A DNA stretch of 34,336 bases, taken from NCBI GenBank assembly GCA_002722955.1, contig PBMZ01000173.1, forward strand, positions 1 to 34,336, in the 5' to 3' direction. This document shows, in pieces, positions 8,151-15,648 of this stretch. The notes beneath the pieces were generated by a model, which did not search any database, had not been told where the DNA came from, and worked only from the letters and a program-made list of their open reading frames with translations. Position numbers and translations under genes: made by a program. The first letter of the stretch is position 1. Every line of letters begins with the position of its first letter. The stretch comes from Planctomycetaceae bacterium. Lineage in GTDB: Bacteria; Planctomycetota; Planctomycetia; Planctomycetales; Planctomycetaceae.

Positions 8151-9737
8151 GTGGAACAGTTAATGGAAGCAATGATCTTCACTTTGCCTTGTCTGTATCT
8201 GACGATACAGGGAACGGCATTGGTGTTGACCGTACTGCTTCTGAAAAACCCCACTGGCGGCATCGCGACACGAATCAATCTTCACGGCAATTCATGGCGT
8301 TTTACGTCAGTTCTGACTAGCTGCGGATGGCTGTCCATCGCATTAGGCTCTGCACTGTTCCTGACGTATGTGGGTGTTGGTCTCTATGGATTTTACTCAC
8401 AAGATTTCCTACCTGGCGAATGGGCCTCCATTCCGATTGTATTGGTGATCGGCGCCTTCTTGACGTTTCTAGGACGTGAGGAATTGCAGCTTGCCGAGCT
8501 TGTTGATAACGGCCAATGGCAAAATCACGCAGTCGTTACCCGTGTGCGATCGATCCTGTTGTTAATCACCGGTTTTGTTCACTTGGTGATACTGACTGCT
8601 TTGCTGTTCGCGTACTTGTCCTTTTTGCTAAGCGATTTCCTTGTTCCGATCGCGTTCTTGCTGGCAATCATGATCGTTTGTCTTCCGTTTGGAATGGCAT
8701 TCTTAAATGCAGCAACAGTAAGGACACGTCAAGGACACTTACTTTGGTGCTTGACGATCGCCTTGGATCAAGACATTTCGTTGTCGGATGAAGTCGAGAA
8801 ATTCGCTGGTTTGCTCAGTGGTCGTGCTCGACTCGAGGTTCTCGAACTTGTCCGAAGTCTTCGCAAAGGACTTGATCTCTCAGACGCACTGGACCAAACC
8901 GATCTACTCCCTAAACACGCAGTTGTTGCTGCTCGAGTTGGCGAGAACACCAGGGATCTTGCCTACGCGATGCGTCAATCGGCACTTCACCATACAGCTG
9001 GATTGTCGACCGCGACCACGGGGTTTTCGCTTTCATTGTTCTCGATTTATTACGGAGCCATAATTGTCGCGGTCGAGTGCCTTGTTGCGTTTCAGATGTA
9101 TTTCATTGTCCCGAAATTCAAGAAGATATTTTATGACTTTGGCACAGAGGTGCCTCCGGTGACTCAATCACTGATAGCCACTTCGGACTTCGTTATATCT
9201 CAGTTTTACATTGCCGTTCCGATCATGGCTGTTCCGGTAATTTGGATTCTGTTCACGATGGTGGGCTATCGGCAGGGCTGGAGCAACTTGCAGCTGAACT
9301 GGTTGACACGTTGGTTCACACGGCTGGATGCTCCGTGGGTCTTGCGTCATGTAAGTCTGGCCGTAAGGTCTGATTGTCCCGTCGGAGAGGCGTTGGGCCC
9401 CGTGACTCTTTACCATCACCGTCGTCACGTCAGAGACCTGGTCGAACGTGTCTGGAACGGAGTTCGCAACGGAGACGACTGTTGGCAGTTGATGGGGGAC
9501 GAGGGAATCTTGACCAATAACGAACAAGCATTGGTCATCGCGTCCGAACGCGTTGGAAATCTAAGATGGAGCCTGTCGACCTTGGCCGATCGCATTGAAC
9601 GGGCTCACGAAGATCTTGGGCATCGCTGTTTTGCGTTGTTGCGTCCCGTTGCGGTCCTTCTCATTGGACTAGGAGTTGCTTGGGTTTGCATCGCGTTATT
9701 TCTGCCACTCATTCAACTCATAGGCGGAAACACATGA
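8151..9737 (+). CDS. GspF-like platform protein 3 with extra N-terminal membrane domain
   Basis: A divergent F-family protein of 528 residues. The GTG at 8151 is chosen because GGAAGG (8139-8144) sits 6 bases upstream; a TTG at 8145 would abut that site, and an ATG at 8163 is also possible. The first ~190 residues have no counterpart in ordinary GspF: they contain about five hydrophobic segments (near 10-32, 55-80, 95-108, 134-160 and 165-187). The F region then follows, with VVAARVGENTRDLAYAMRQS (~258), two helices, the loop VPKFKKIFYDFGTEVPPVT (~320) and a weak second F domain ending in a helix. The 3' end overlaps the next gene by ATGA. It probably belongs to the same platform as the two F proteins upstream. 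Confidence 0.85.
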   Translation: MEQLMEAMIFTLPCLYLTIQGTALVLTVLLLKNPTGGIATRINLHGNSWRFTSVLTSCGWLSIALGSALFLTYVGVGLYGFYSQDFLPGEWASIPIVLVIGAFLTFLGREELQLAELVDNGQWQNHAVVTRVRSILLLITGFVHLVILTALLFAYLSFLLSDFLVPIAFLLAIMIVCLPFGMAFLNAATVRTRQGHLLWCLTIALDQDISLSDEVEKFAGLLSGRARLEVLELVRSLRKGLDLSDALDQTDLLPKHAVVAARVGENTRDLAYAMRQSALHHTAGLSTATTGFSLSLFSIYYGAIIVAVECLVAFQMYFIVPKFKKIFYDFGTEVPPVTQSLIATSDFVISQFYIAVPIMAVPVIWILFTMVGYRQGWSNLQLNWLTRWFTRLDAPWVLRHVSLAVRSDCPVGEALGPVTLYHHRRHVRDLVERVWNGVRNGDDCWQLMGDEGILTNNEQALVIASERVGNLRWSLSTLADRIERAHEDLGHRCFALLRPVAVLLIGLGVAWVCIALFLPLIQLIGGNT

Positions 9738-10171
9738 GTCAACGGAAGGTGAGAATCCAGAGATCACAAACGCGGCGTCGTGGGATGTCGTTGGTCGAGA
9801 TGATTGTGTCGACCGTGTTGCTGGTGGCCGTGTTCTCGGCGGCCGCGCCAGTGATGTCTTGGTCGATGCAGCAGCAATCTCTTGCCGGTAAACGCCGCGT
9901 CGCGAATCAAGAAGTCTTCAACTTAATGGAGTTGGCGACTGCCAATTCATGGGAAAGCGTCAATTCCGAAAACCTGTCTCGGTTGAGTCTGTCGAGCGAA
10001 GCTCAGAAATCGCTTTCCGATGCCGACTTGGAATGGGCAGTCACAGCAGTAGATTCTCAACCTGAAGCGAAAAAGATTGCTGTCACTCTGAAGTGGAAAG
10101 ACAAGCAAGGCCGCCAATTGGCACCAACTCGACTGACGAGTTGGATCTACCGAAAGGAGGCCACGCCATGA
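9734..10171 (+). CDS. Minor pilin-like protein, GspI/PilV type
   Basis: A 145-residue prepilin. The ATG at 9734 overlaps the preceding stop as ATGA, so translation is probably coupled. A basic leader (QTRRRG) ends at Gly17, the expected prepilin peptidase site, and is followed by MSLVEMIVSTVLLVAVFSAA, with glutamate at position +5 of the mature protein and a hydrophobic helix. The remaining ~100 residues are a small polar domain. Position and order (before a J-like and a K-like protein) suggest the I component of a tip complex. The sequence alone does not separate GspI from PilV-type pilins. Confidence 0.82.
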   Translation: MSQRKVRIQRSQTRRRGMSLVEMIVSTVLLVAVFSAAAPVMSWSMQQQSLAGKRRVANQEVFNLMELATANSWESVNSENLSRLSLSSEAQKSLSDADLEWAVTAVDSQPEAKKIAVTLKWKDKQGRQLAPTRLTSWIYRKEATP

Positions 10172-10731
10172 GAACGATCTCGCTACGATCAAGGCAACCT
10201 TCAAACTCGCGTGTGAAGCGTGGAGTGACCTTGGTTGAATTATTGGTAGTCATCTCGACGATGGCTCTCATTACCACGTTGGCCATGATGACGATTTTCT
10301 ATTTGCTTCGAGTCGAAGGCCAAAGTGCCGGAGCCTTGTCGGAAGACCTGATCTTTTCTCAACTCGCGGTGAGTTTTCGCAATGATGTTCACGCTGCCGA
10401 GCAAACGCAGATTCTGGATGATGGAACTCTCGAGCTTGTGGTGGGAACCAGCAAAATCCATTACAGCCCCGTCAAGAAATCGATCGTTCGACAAGTTCAC
10501 GCGAACAACGAAGTCGAATCGCACAACGAGTTTTTCCTTGGTCAGATGAATGCTCGCTTCCAAATCGACGCGCCCGATGACTCGGCAACGCAAACCGTTC
10601 GAATGACGCTTTCGCAGGTTGTGGGAACGCAGGTGAAGAATGATTCAACCAGCAAACGAACGCACGAACAATCTGTGATCGCGGTGATTGGCAAGGACCG
10701 TCGTTTCATCAGTCAAGGAGCGACGCCATGA
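10168..10731 (+). CDS. Minor pilin-like protein, GspJ type
   Basis: A 187-residue prepilin starting at the ATG that overlaps the previous stop (ATGA), with AAAGGAGG just upstream as a strong ribosome site. Leader RVKRG ends at Gly19, followed by VTLVELLVVISTMALITTLA, with Glu at +5 and a hydrophobic helix. The soluble part, including QLAVSFRNDVHAAEQ and later short strands, has the size and layout of a J-type pseudopilin. It would be cleaved and methylated by a prepilin peptidase that is not encoded in this window. Confidence 0.82.
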   Translation: MRTISLRSRQPSNSRVKRGVTLVELLVVISTMALITTLAMMTIFYLLRVEGQSAGALSEDLIFSQLAVSFRNDVHAAEQTQILDDGTLELVVGTSKIHYSPVKKSIVRQVHANNEVESHNEFFLGQMNARFQIDAPDDSATQTVRMTLSQVVGTQVKNDSTSKRTHEQSVIAVIGKDRRFISQGATP

Positions 10732-11138
10732 ATGCGAATCATCAAACCGTCCAGACCGCGAATCGGCGTGGTGCTGTCGTCATCATTTTGCTGATCGTGC
10801 TGGTTCTGGTTGCCGCGCTGGGAGCTTCAATGGTCAACCTCGCGTTGACGCAACGAAAGCAAAGTCGACGTGAAGCCTTTCGTTCTCAGTCGCTGTGGCT
10901 TTGCGAATTTGGCATCGAGCGAGCAGCCGCCGCGATATCGGCAAACGCCGAATACACTGGCGAAGAATGGGCAGTGTCCGAAGATGAACTGGAAAGTTCG
11001 TATCCAGGTACCGTTCGAATTGAAGTCAAGCCAGACGAGTCAAAACCAAATCGACGAGTCGTCAATGTGACGGCTCAATACCCGAACGAAATGGCAATCC
11101 GTGTTCAAGTATCAAAGACTGTCGTTATCGATCGATGA
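10728..11138 (+). CDS. Pilin-like protein, GspK/PilX-like N-terminus
   Basis: A 136-residue protein coupled to the gene before it by ATGA. A basic leader (ANRRG) ends at Gly15 and is followed by AVVIILLIVLVLVAALGASM. The hydrophobic helix is clear but position +5 is Ile, not Glu. Loss of that glutamate is known for GspK, the pseudopilin at the tip, and the following helix (QSRREAFRSQSLWLCEFGIE) matches GspK/PilX N-termini. It is far shorter than GspK (~300 residues), so the large alpha domain is absent. The exact class is uncertain. Confidence 0.75.
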   Translation: MNANHQTVQTANRRGAVVIILLIVLVLVAALGASMVNLALTQRKQSRREAFRSQSLWLCEFGIERAAAAISANAEYTGEEWAVSEDELESSYPGTVRIEVKPDESKPNRRVVNVTAQYPNEMAIRVQVSKTVVIDR

Positions 11139-11193
11139 CGACTTAACATGAGTCCGGTGTATTGTGGCACTGGCAATTTGAGGAGATGTAACA

Positions 11194-12063
11194 ATGCGAT
11201 ATCTCAATAAATCACAACCGCGGCGGGCTTCCCGTGGCTTTACGCTGATCGAACTGCTGGTCGTGATTGCCATCATCGCGATCTTGATTGCACTATTGCT
11301 TCCCGCCGTGCAAGCTGCCCGCGAAGCGGCTCGCCGTTCAACCTGCAAGAACAACCTGATGCAAATCGGTTTGGCCGTGCAAAACTACGAGGCTGCTTTT
11401 GAGATGCTGCCTCCGGGTGTGATCGACGCAGGCGCATCGATCAACTCAAAGGCCGAGGGCTATCATATGAGCTGGATCAGCCAGATCTTGCCCTTCCTCG
11501 AAGAGAACAATGTGTACTCGCACATCGATTTCACGGCGAGTGCTTACGATCCCAAGAACGCACCTGCTCGAGGCCAAGTGATACGTGTCCTGATTTGCAC
11601 GTCTGATTTCATGCCCATCGTCAACAACAAGGTGGCGATGACAAGTTACGCAAGCGTGCATCACGACGACGAGGCACCGATCAGCGGCGAAAATCACGGA
11701 GTCTTTTATCTCAACAGCAGCGTGAGGTTTCGTCAGATAACTGATGGCAGCAGCAATACTCTTTTCCACGGAGAACGAGTGCTTGACAAGGGTGATCTAG
11801 GCTGGATTTCGGGGACGAGGTCCTCGCTACGCAACGGTGGAACAAAGATCAGTGAAGGCATTCCTGGCAGCAATTATAACGCCGCTCAACAAGGCAAATC
11901 GCTCGCGGATAACGAGGTCGGGGGGTTCAGCAGCCGACATACTGGTGGCGCCCACTTCGTAATGGGCGATGGTCGCGTGAGGTTCTTCAGCGAGAATGTC
12001 GATGTGCAGACTTACCGCAATCTCTGTAATCGCGCGGATGGGGCATTGCTGGAAGAATTCTAG
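11194..12063 (+). CDS. DUF1559 prepilin with HX9DG C-terminal motif
   Basis: A 289-residue planctomycete prepilin. Leader RRASRG ends at Gly15, then [20 protein letters not shown] with Glu at +5 and a long hydrophobic helix. The sequence [20 protein letters not shown] right after it is the family hallmark. The C-terminus carries [20 protein letters not shown], the H-X9-DG motif of this family. GAGGAG sits 9 bases before the start. It lies 55 bases after the K-like gene on the same strand, so it may be the major subunit of the machine encoded upstream. Planctomycetes carry many such genes, so the pairing is an inference from position. Confidence 0.9.
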   Translation: MRYLNKSQPRRASRGFTLIELLVVIAIIAILIALLLPAVQAAREAARRSTCKNNLMQIGLAVQNYEAAFEMLPPGVIDAGASINSKAEGYHMSWISQILPFLEENNVYSHIDFTASAYDPKNAPARGQVIRVLICTSDFMPIVNNKVAMTSYASVHHDDEAPISGENHGVFYLNSSVRFRQITDGSSNTLFHGERVLDKGDLGWISGTRSSLRNGGTKISEGIPGSNYNAAQQGKSLADNEVGGFSSRHTGGAHFVMGDGRVRFFSENVDVQTYRNLCNRADGALLEEF

Positions 12064-12103
12064 CCTGAGTTACTCTTGTGGCTATCGTTTCGCCGGCTTG
12101 CTC

Positions 12104-12883
12104 TTACGCAAACTCGGGGCGACGCTGACGCAGTTGATCTTTCAGCCGAGCAACAATGCTTGAATGCATCTGGCTGACCCGAGATTCCGATAGACCAAGC
12201 GTGCTGCCGATCTCTTTCATCGTTAGCTCTTCGTAGTAATAGAGGATGATGATCAGCCGCTCGTTGCGGTTCAGCCCCTTTGTCACGAGCTTCATCAGAT
12301 CGCGTTTTTGAATTCCACGCGTGGGGTCTTCACCCTTGATGTCTTCCAAGATGTCGATTTCTCGAACATCTTTGTAACTGTCGGTCTCGTACCACTTCTT
12401 GTTGAGGCTAACAAGGTTGACAGCGTTGGCTTCGTTCTTGAGTTTGTCGAACTCTTCCGATGACATCTCCATCCGCTTGGCCAAATCCGAGTCGGACGGT
12501 GGTCGGCCAAGTTGAGCTTCTGCTTGTTTTCGCGCGGCTTCCAACTTGCTGGCCTTGCTGCGAACCAATCGAGGGACCCAGTCCATCGTTCGTAGTTCAT
12601 CAAGCATTGCACCGCGGATTCTGGGAACGCAGTAGGTTTCAAACTTCACGCCGCGTTCCAAGTCGAACGCATCGATAGCGTCCATCAGTCCAAAGACGCC
12701 CGCCGAGATCAGGTCGTTCATGTCGACGCCTTCGGGGAGCTTGGCCCAGACGCGTTCGGCGTTGTACCGAACCAACGGCAAATAACGTTCGATCAATGCA
12801 TTTCGAAGGTCTTGATCGGTTTGGTCTTGTTTGTATTCATGCCAAGTCTTCAATGCGGTTTCGTCTGTGAGCTTCGTTGCCAT
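12104..12883 (-). CDS. fliA: Flagellar sigma factor, sigma-28 type
   Basis: A 259-residue RNA polymerase sigma factor that would direct late flagellar and motility genes. Region 2 includes LPEGVDMNDLISAGVFGLMD and FETYCVPRIRGAMLDELRTM, typical of FliA/WhiG. Region 3 starts around DWVPRLVRSK, and region 4 carries the helix-turn-helix EELTMKEIGSTLGLSESRVS. The ATG at 12883 is preferred over one four codons upstream because GGAGGG lies 6 bases before it, inside the longer reading frame. It is the last gene of the flagellar block, 212 bases after flhG, a gap long enough for its own promoter. It is convergent with the DUF1559 gene. Confidence 0.92.
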   Translation of the reverse strand: MATKLTDETALKTWHEYKQDQTDQDLRNALIERYLPLVRYNAERVWAKLPEGVDMNDLISAGVFGLMDAIDAFDLERGVKFETYCVPRIRGAMLDELRTMDWVPRLVRSKASKLEAARKQAEAQLGRPPSDSDLAKRMEMSSEEFDKLKNEANAVNLVSLNKKWYETDSYKDVREIDILEDIKGEDPTRGIQKRDLMKLVTKGLNRNERLIIILYYYEELTMKEIGSTLGLSESRVSQMHSSIVARLKDQLRQRRPEFA

Positions 12884-13000
12884 GATTCCCTCCATGGATA
12901 TTCAGTGACGCCGAAATGGCTTGAGATGGGACTGCAAACCGTGTTCAGCGTTGGATTTCGTGGCGAAAAATCCTCGCGTTGGCCTTGTTCCTAAATTGTA

Positions 13001-13008
13001 GTATCGGC
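13001..13008 (-). promoter_or_regulatory. Possible sigma-28 -10 element upstream of fliA
   Basis: On the minus strand this reads GCCGATAC, seven of eight matches to the FliA -10 consensus GCCGATAA. It lies about 118 bases before the fliA start, in the flhG-fliA gap. The -35 position 15 bases upstream reads TGAAT and is a poor match to TAAA, so this is only a candidate for autoregulation. Confidence 0.22.
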
Positions 13009-13095
13009 AACTGGCACCGGAATATTCAGCGTTTTTGGAAGATCTTTCCTAATCGGTAAAGTTTGACAACAAATCAAAAATGCGGTGTCCGCGTC

Positions 13096-14061
13096 TCATC
13101 CCAAACGCTGCCAAACCCGACAAAAGAAACTGGCCTTTCGTTCCATTGTTCCGGCAGTTCCCTTCATGCTTTGCGCAAGCAACGGTTGTTTGTCTTGGTC
13201 ACGTTCACCGCTTAATGGTGCTGAATCTCCGAAGAACCGTTCAGAGTAAACACGCTGAGCGTGTGCGAGCCGGTGGATTTGTTTGCTGGCTGCAGTTTGT
13301 GGGCTATTCAACACGAACGGAATTCGATTCAGCACGGCAGCTGGCACGTTGTCATCACGGGGAATGAATCCTTCCGCGATCACATCGGTCTTCAAGAACA
13401 TGCGCGAGGTCTGCTGCAAACGCGTCAGAATACTTCGAGCATGCGATTGTGAATCGGCTTGGTTAACGACAACGTGCAACTGTGGTGGGTCGGCTGCTGA
13501 CACCGACTTGATCAACGCGTAAGCATCAGCGATCGATGTCGGCTCAGGAGTCGTCACGATCATGATGGTATCGGCGGCGAGTGCGAATTGCCGCACGCTC
13601 TCATGGATGCCGCTGCCTGTATCGATGATCAAGAAGTCGTGATTTCGCTCCAGGTCTTCCATTTGTTCGAGGATCTCGTGTCGAGCCGCTTCAGGACAAT
13701 CGGCAAGATCATTAAGGCCGCTGGCGCCAGGAACAACATGAATGTTGCCCGGACCATCCAACAAGATCTCGGAAAGACTGCGAGCCCCAGTGACGACGTG
13801 TGATAAGTTCCAATAGGCGCTCAATCCGCAGAGCAAGTCCACGTTTCCAAGCCCAAGGTTCGCATCAAGAATGCAGACCGACGCACCTTGTTGAGCCAGC
13901 GCGATTGCCAAGTTCAACGCGATGTTCGTCTTGCCAACCCCGCCCTTCCCGCTTGTGACAGCAATGGTGCGTGTTGGGACGCAGTGGGTTGGTTCTTTTG
14001 TCGCGTCGTCAGTTCGACGCCGCTCCATCATGCTTCTTAAGGCTGTTGCTTGATCATTCAT
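13096..14061 (-). CDS. flhG: FlhG/YlxH-type MinD-like ATPase
   Basis: A 321-residue ParA/MinD-family ATPase that sets flagellar number and place by acting on FlhF. The deviant Walker A motif KGGVGKT is at 39-45, DANLGLGN near 66, and IDTGSGI near 147. The extreme N-terminus has NDQATALR, which fits the DQAxxLR motif through which FlhG proteins stimulate the FlhF GTPase. The last ~35 residues are basic and amphipathic, possibly the membrane-targeting end. It lies 57 bases downstream of flhF and is transcribed with it. Confidence 0.9.
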   Translation of the reverse strand: MNDQATALRSMMERRRTDDATKEPTHCVPTRTIAVTSGKGGVGKTNIALNLAIALAQQGASVCILDANLGLGNVDLLCGLSAYWNLSHVVTGARSLSEILLDGPGNIHVVPGASGLNDLADCPEAARHEILEQMEDLERNHDFLIIDTGSGIHESVRQFALAADTIMIVTTPEPTSIADAYALIKSVSAADPPQLHVVVNQADSQSHARSILTRLQQTSRMFLKTDVIAEGFIPRDDNVPAAVLNRIPFVLNSPQTAASKQIHRLAHAQRVYSERFFGDSAPLSGERDQDKQPLLAQSMKGTAGTMERKASFFCRVWQRLG

Positions 14062-14118
14062 TGCGGAGACTCTGAAGGAACGCGCGCAGATAGAATCAGG
14101 TGAATGAAGAACTTCGGT

Positions 14119-15579
14119 CTACTCGAACAACCGATCCTCGCCCAAGATCAGGCGAGCAATCCGGCTGGCGTTGCTGGGTTCGATGTCATCCGGCACATCT
14201 TGTCCAGTTGTCAGATAAGAGATTGGTAGCGGAACATGTCGTGAGACTGACAAAAGGCCTCCCATTCCAGCTGTCTCGTCAAGTTTTGTCAGAATCAACG
14301 ATGTCGTGTTTGCCGCCTCAAACTTTTCGGCGGTTGCTTGAATGCTTCGGATGCTGGATGTCATGCTGAGGACCAGATGAACTTCGTCAACATCCGCCTC
14401 GGCCAACAGCGACTTCAGTTCTTGAATCTGCAGTTCATCGCGCGGACTTCGCCCGGCCGTGTCGATTAAGACCAAGTCCAGCCCCGACAACTCATCAATC
14501 GCCCGCCGCATTTCCAACGGATTCGTGACGACCTTCATGGGTAAATCGATAATCTCAGCATAGGTCCGCAATTGCTCGACAGCGGCAATACGATAAGTGT
14601 CCACTGTCACCAGGCCCATTTTGATTCCGTCACGCAGTCGGAAGTTCGCCGCCAATTTGGCGATGGTTGTCGTCTTTCCAACGCCCGTTGGTCCAACCAG
14701 AGCAACGACCTTTCGAGCAGCACGTTGCAGTGTGATGGGACTTCCCACGCGCACTTCAGACTCGACCATTGCTGTCAGCAACGACTTGGCTGCTGATGCC
14801 TCGCTTAGGTGCGACGAAGTACAGTTTTCTCGCAACCGAAAGATCAGATCGCGAGCAAGATCATCCTCGACATCGGCGTCAATCAGTTCCGTGAACAGAT
14901 GAAACAGTTCGTTGGGGATTTCCTCAGACACACTCTTGCTGCGAGTGCGTGCTAGGTTTTCGAGCATCTTTTGAATCGAATTCAATTGATCAGCGAATTG
15001 CGAGTTTGGTGTTGCCGCCGCGTTCTCAAGGACAGAATGAATTGACGCGTTCAAGGCTTCGGCTTGAGTGCCTGCCATGTCGCGTGTCACTTGCGGCAAA
15101 GGTTTCTCGGCTTCAGCATCAACCTCGGTGTCAACTTCTTCCGGCTTTTCATCCGGGCTTCCATCAGTTGCTCGTCGTTGCATTTCAGCAAATGCCTTGG
15201 CACCGTAAGGAGCCAACTTGGGCGATGATGTGGCAGGGGCTGGTTCCTGAAAAGTCTTCGGCTCGATCGGAGTCTCATCTATTGTCGGCTCGGGCGGAGT
15301 CCAGCTTTGCTCTAACGTTGGCTCATCATACGATAGCTCAACGCTAGGCATCTCATCGATAACTGCTGTTGTCGTCGATTCCTCTTGGCCGAGCGACTCT
15401 AAGGGGACGCCAACGCCGGCAGTAATCTCGACTTGCTTCTTTTGTCCAAACCAAGGAATCAGACGCCGTTCAGCAACCTGCCGCGTGTTCAAGATTACCG
15501 CGTCCGATCCCAGTTCTTGGCGAACGATCTGAAACGCTTCTTGCATGTTGTTGGCTCGGAATGTTCGTACATCCGTCAT
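14119..15579 (-). CDS. flhF: FlhF, SRP-type flagellar GTPase
   Basis: A 486-residue GTPase of the SRP54/FtsY group that places the flagellum at the pole. Residues 1-50 are the N-terminal B-domain start typical of FlhF (FRANNMQEAFQIVRQELG, VILNTRQV). A long Pro/Glu-rich low-complexity stretch spans ~65-165. The NG domains follow, with GPTGVGKTT (296-304), DTYRIAAVEQL (327-337), DTAGRSP (373-379) and TKLDET (431-436). AGGAAGGA lies 8 bases before the ATG. It sits 69 bases after flhA and 57 bases before flhG, the order common in bacteria with polar flagella. Confidence 0.93.
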   Translation of the reverse strand: MTDVRTFRANNMQEAFQIVRQELGSDAVILNTRQVAERRLIPWFGQKKQVEITAGVGVPLESLGQEESTTTAVIDEMPSVELSYDEPTLEQSWTPPEPTIDETPIEPKTFQEPAPATSSPKLAPYGAKAFAEMQRRATDGSPDEKPEEVDTEVDAEAEKPLPQVTRDMAGTQAEALNASIHSVLENAAATPNSQFADQLNSIQKMLENLARTRSKSVSEEIPNELFHLFTELIDADVEDDLARDLIFRLRENCTSSHLSEASAAKSLLTAMVESEVRVGSPITLQRAARKVVALVGPTGVGKTTTIAKLAANFRLRDGIKMGLVTVDTYRIAAVEQLRTYAEIIDLPMKVVTNPLEMRRAIDELSGLDLVLIDTAGRSPRDELQIQELKSLLAEADVDEVHLVLSMTSSIRSIQATAEKFEAANTTSLILTKLDETAGMGGLLSVSRHVPLPISYLTTGQDVPDDIEPSNASRIARLILGEDRLFE

Positions 15580-15648
15580 GCGAGTTGTCCTTCCTCAATC
15601 AGACAGCATTTAAGTGCCCAAGGCCCAAGGAATGTCTCGTTGTTATGT

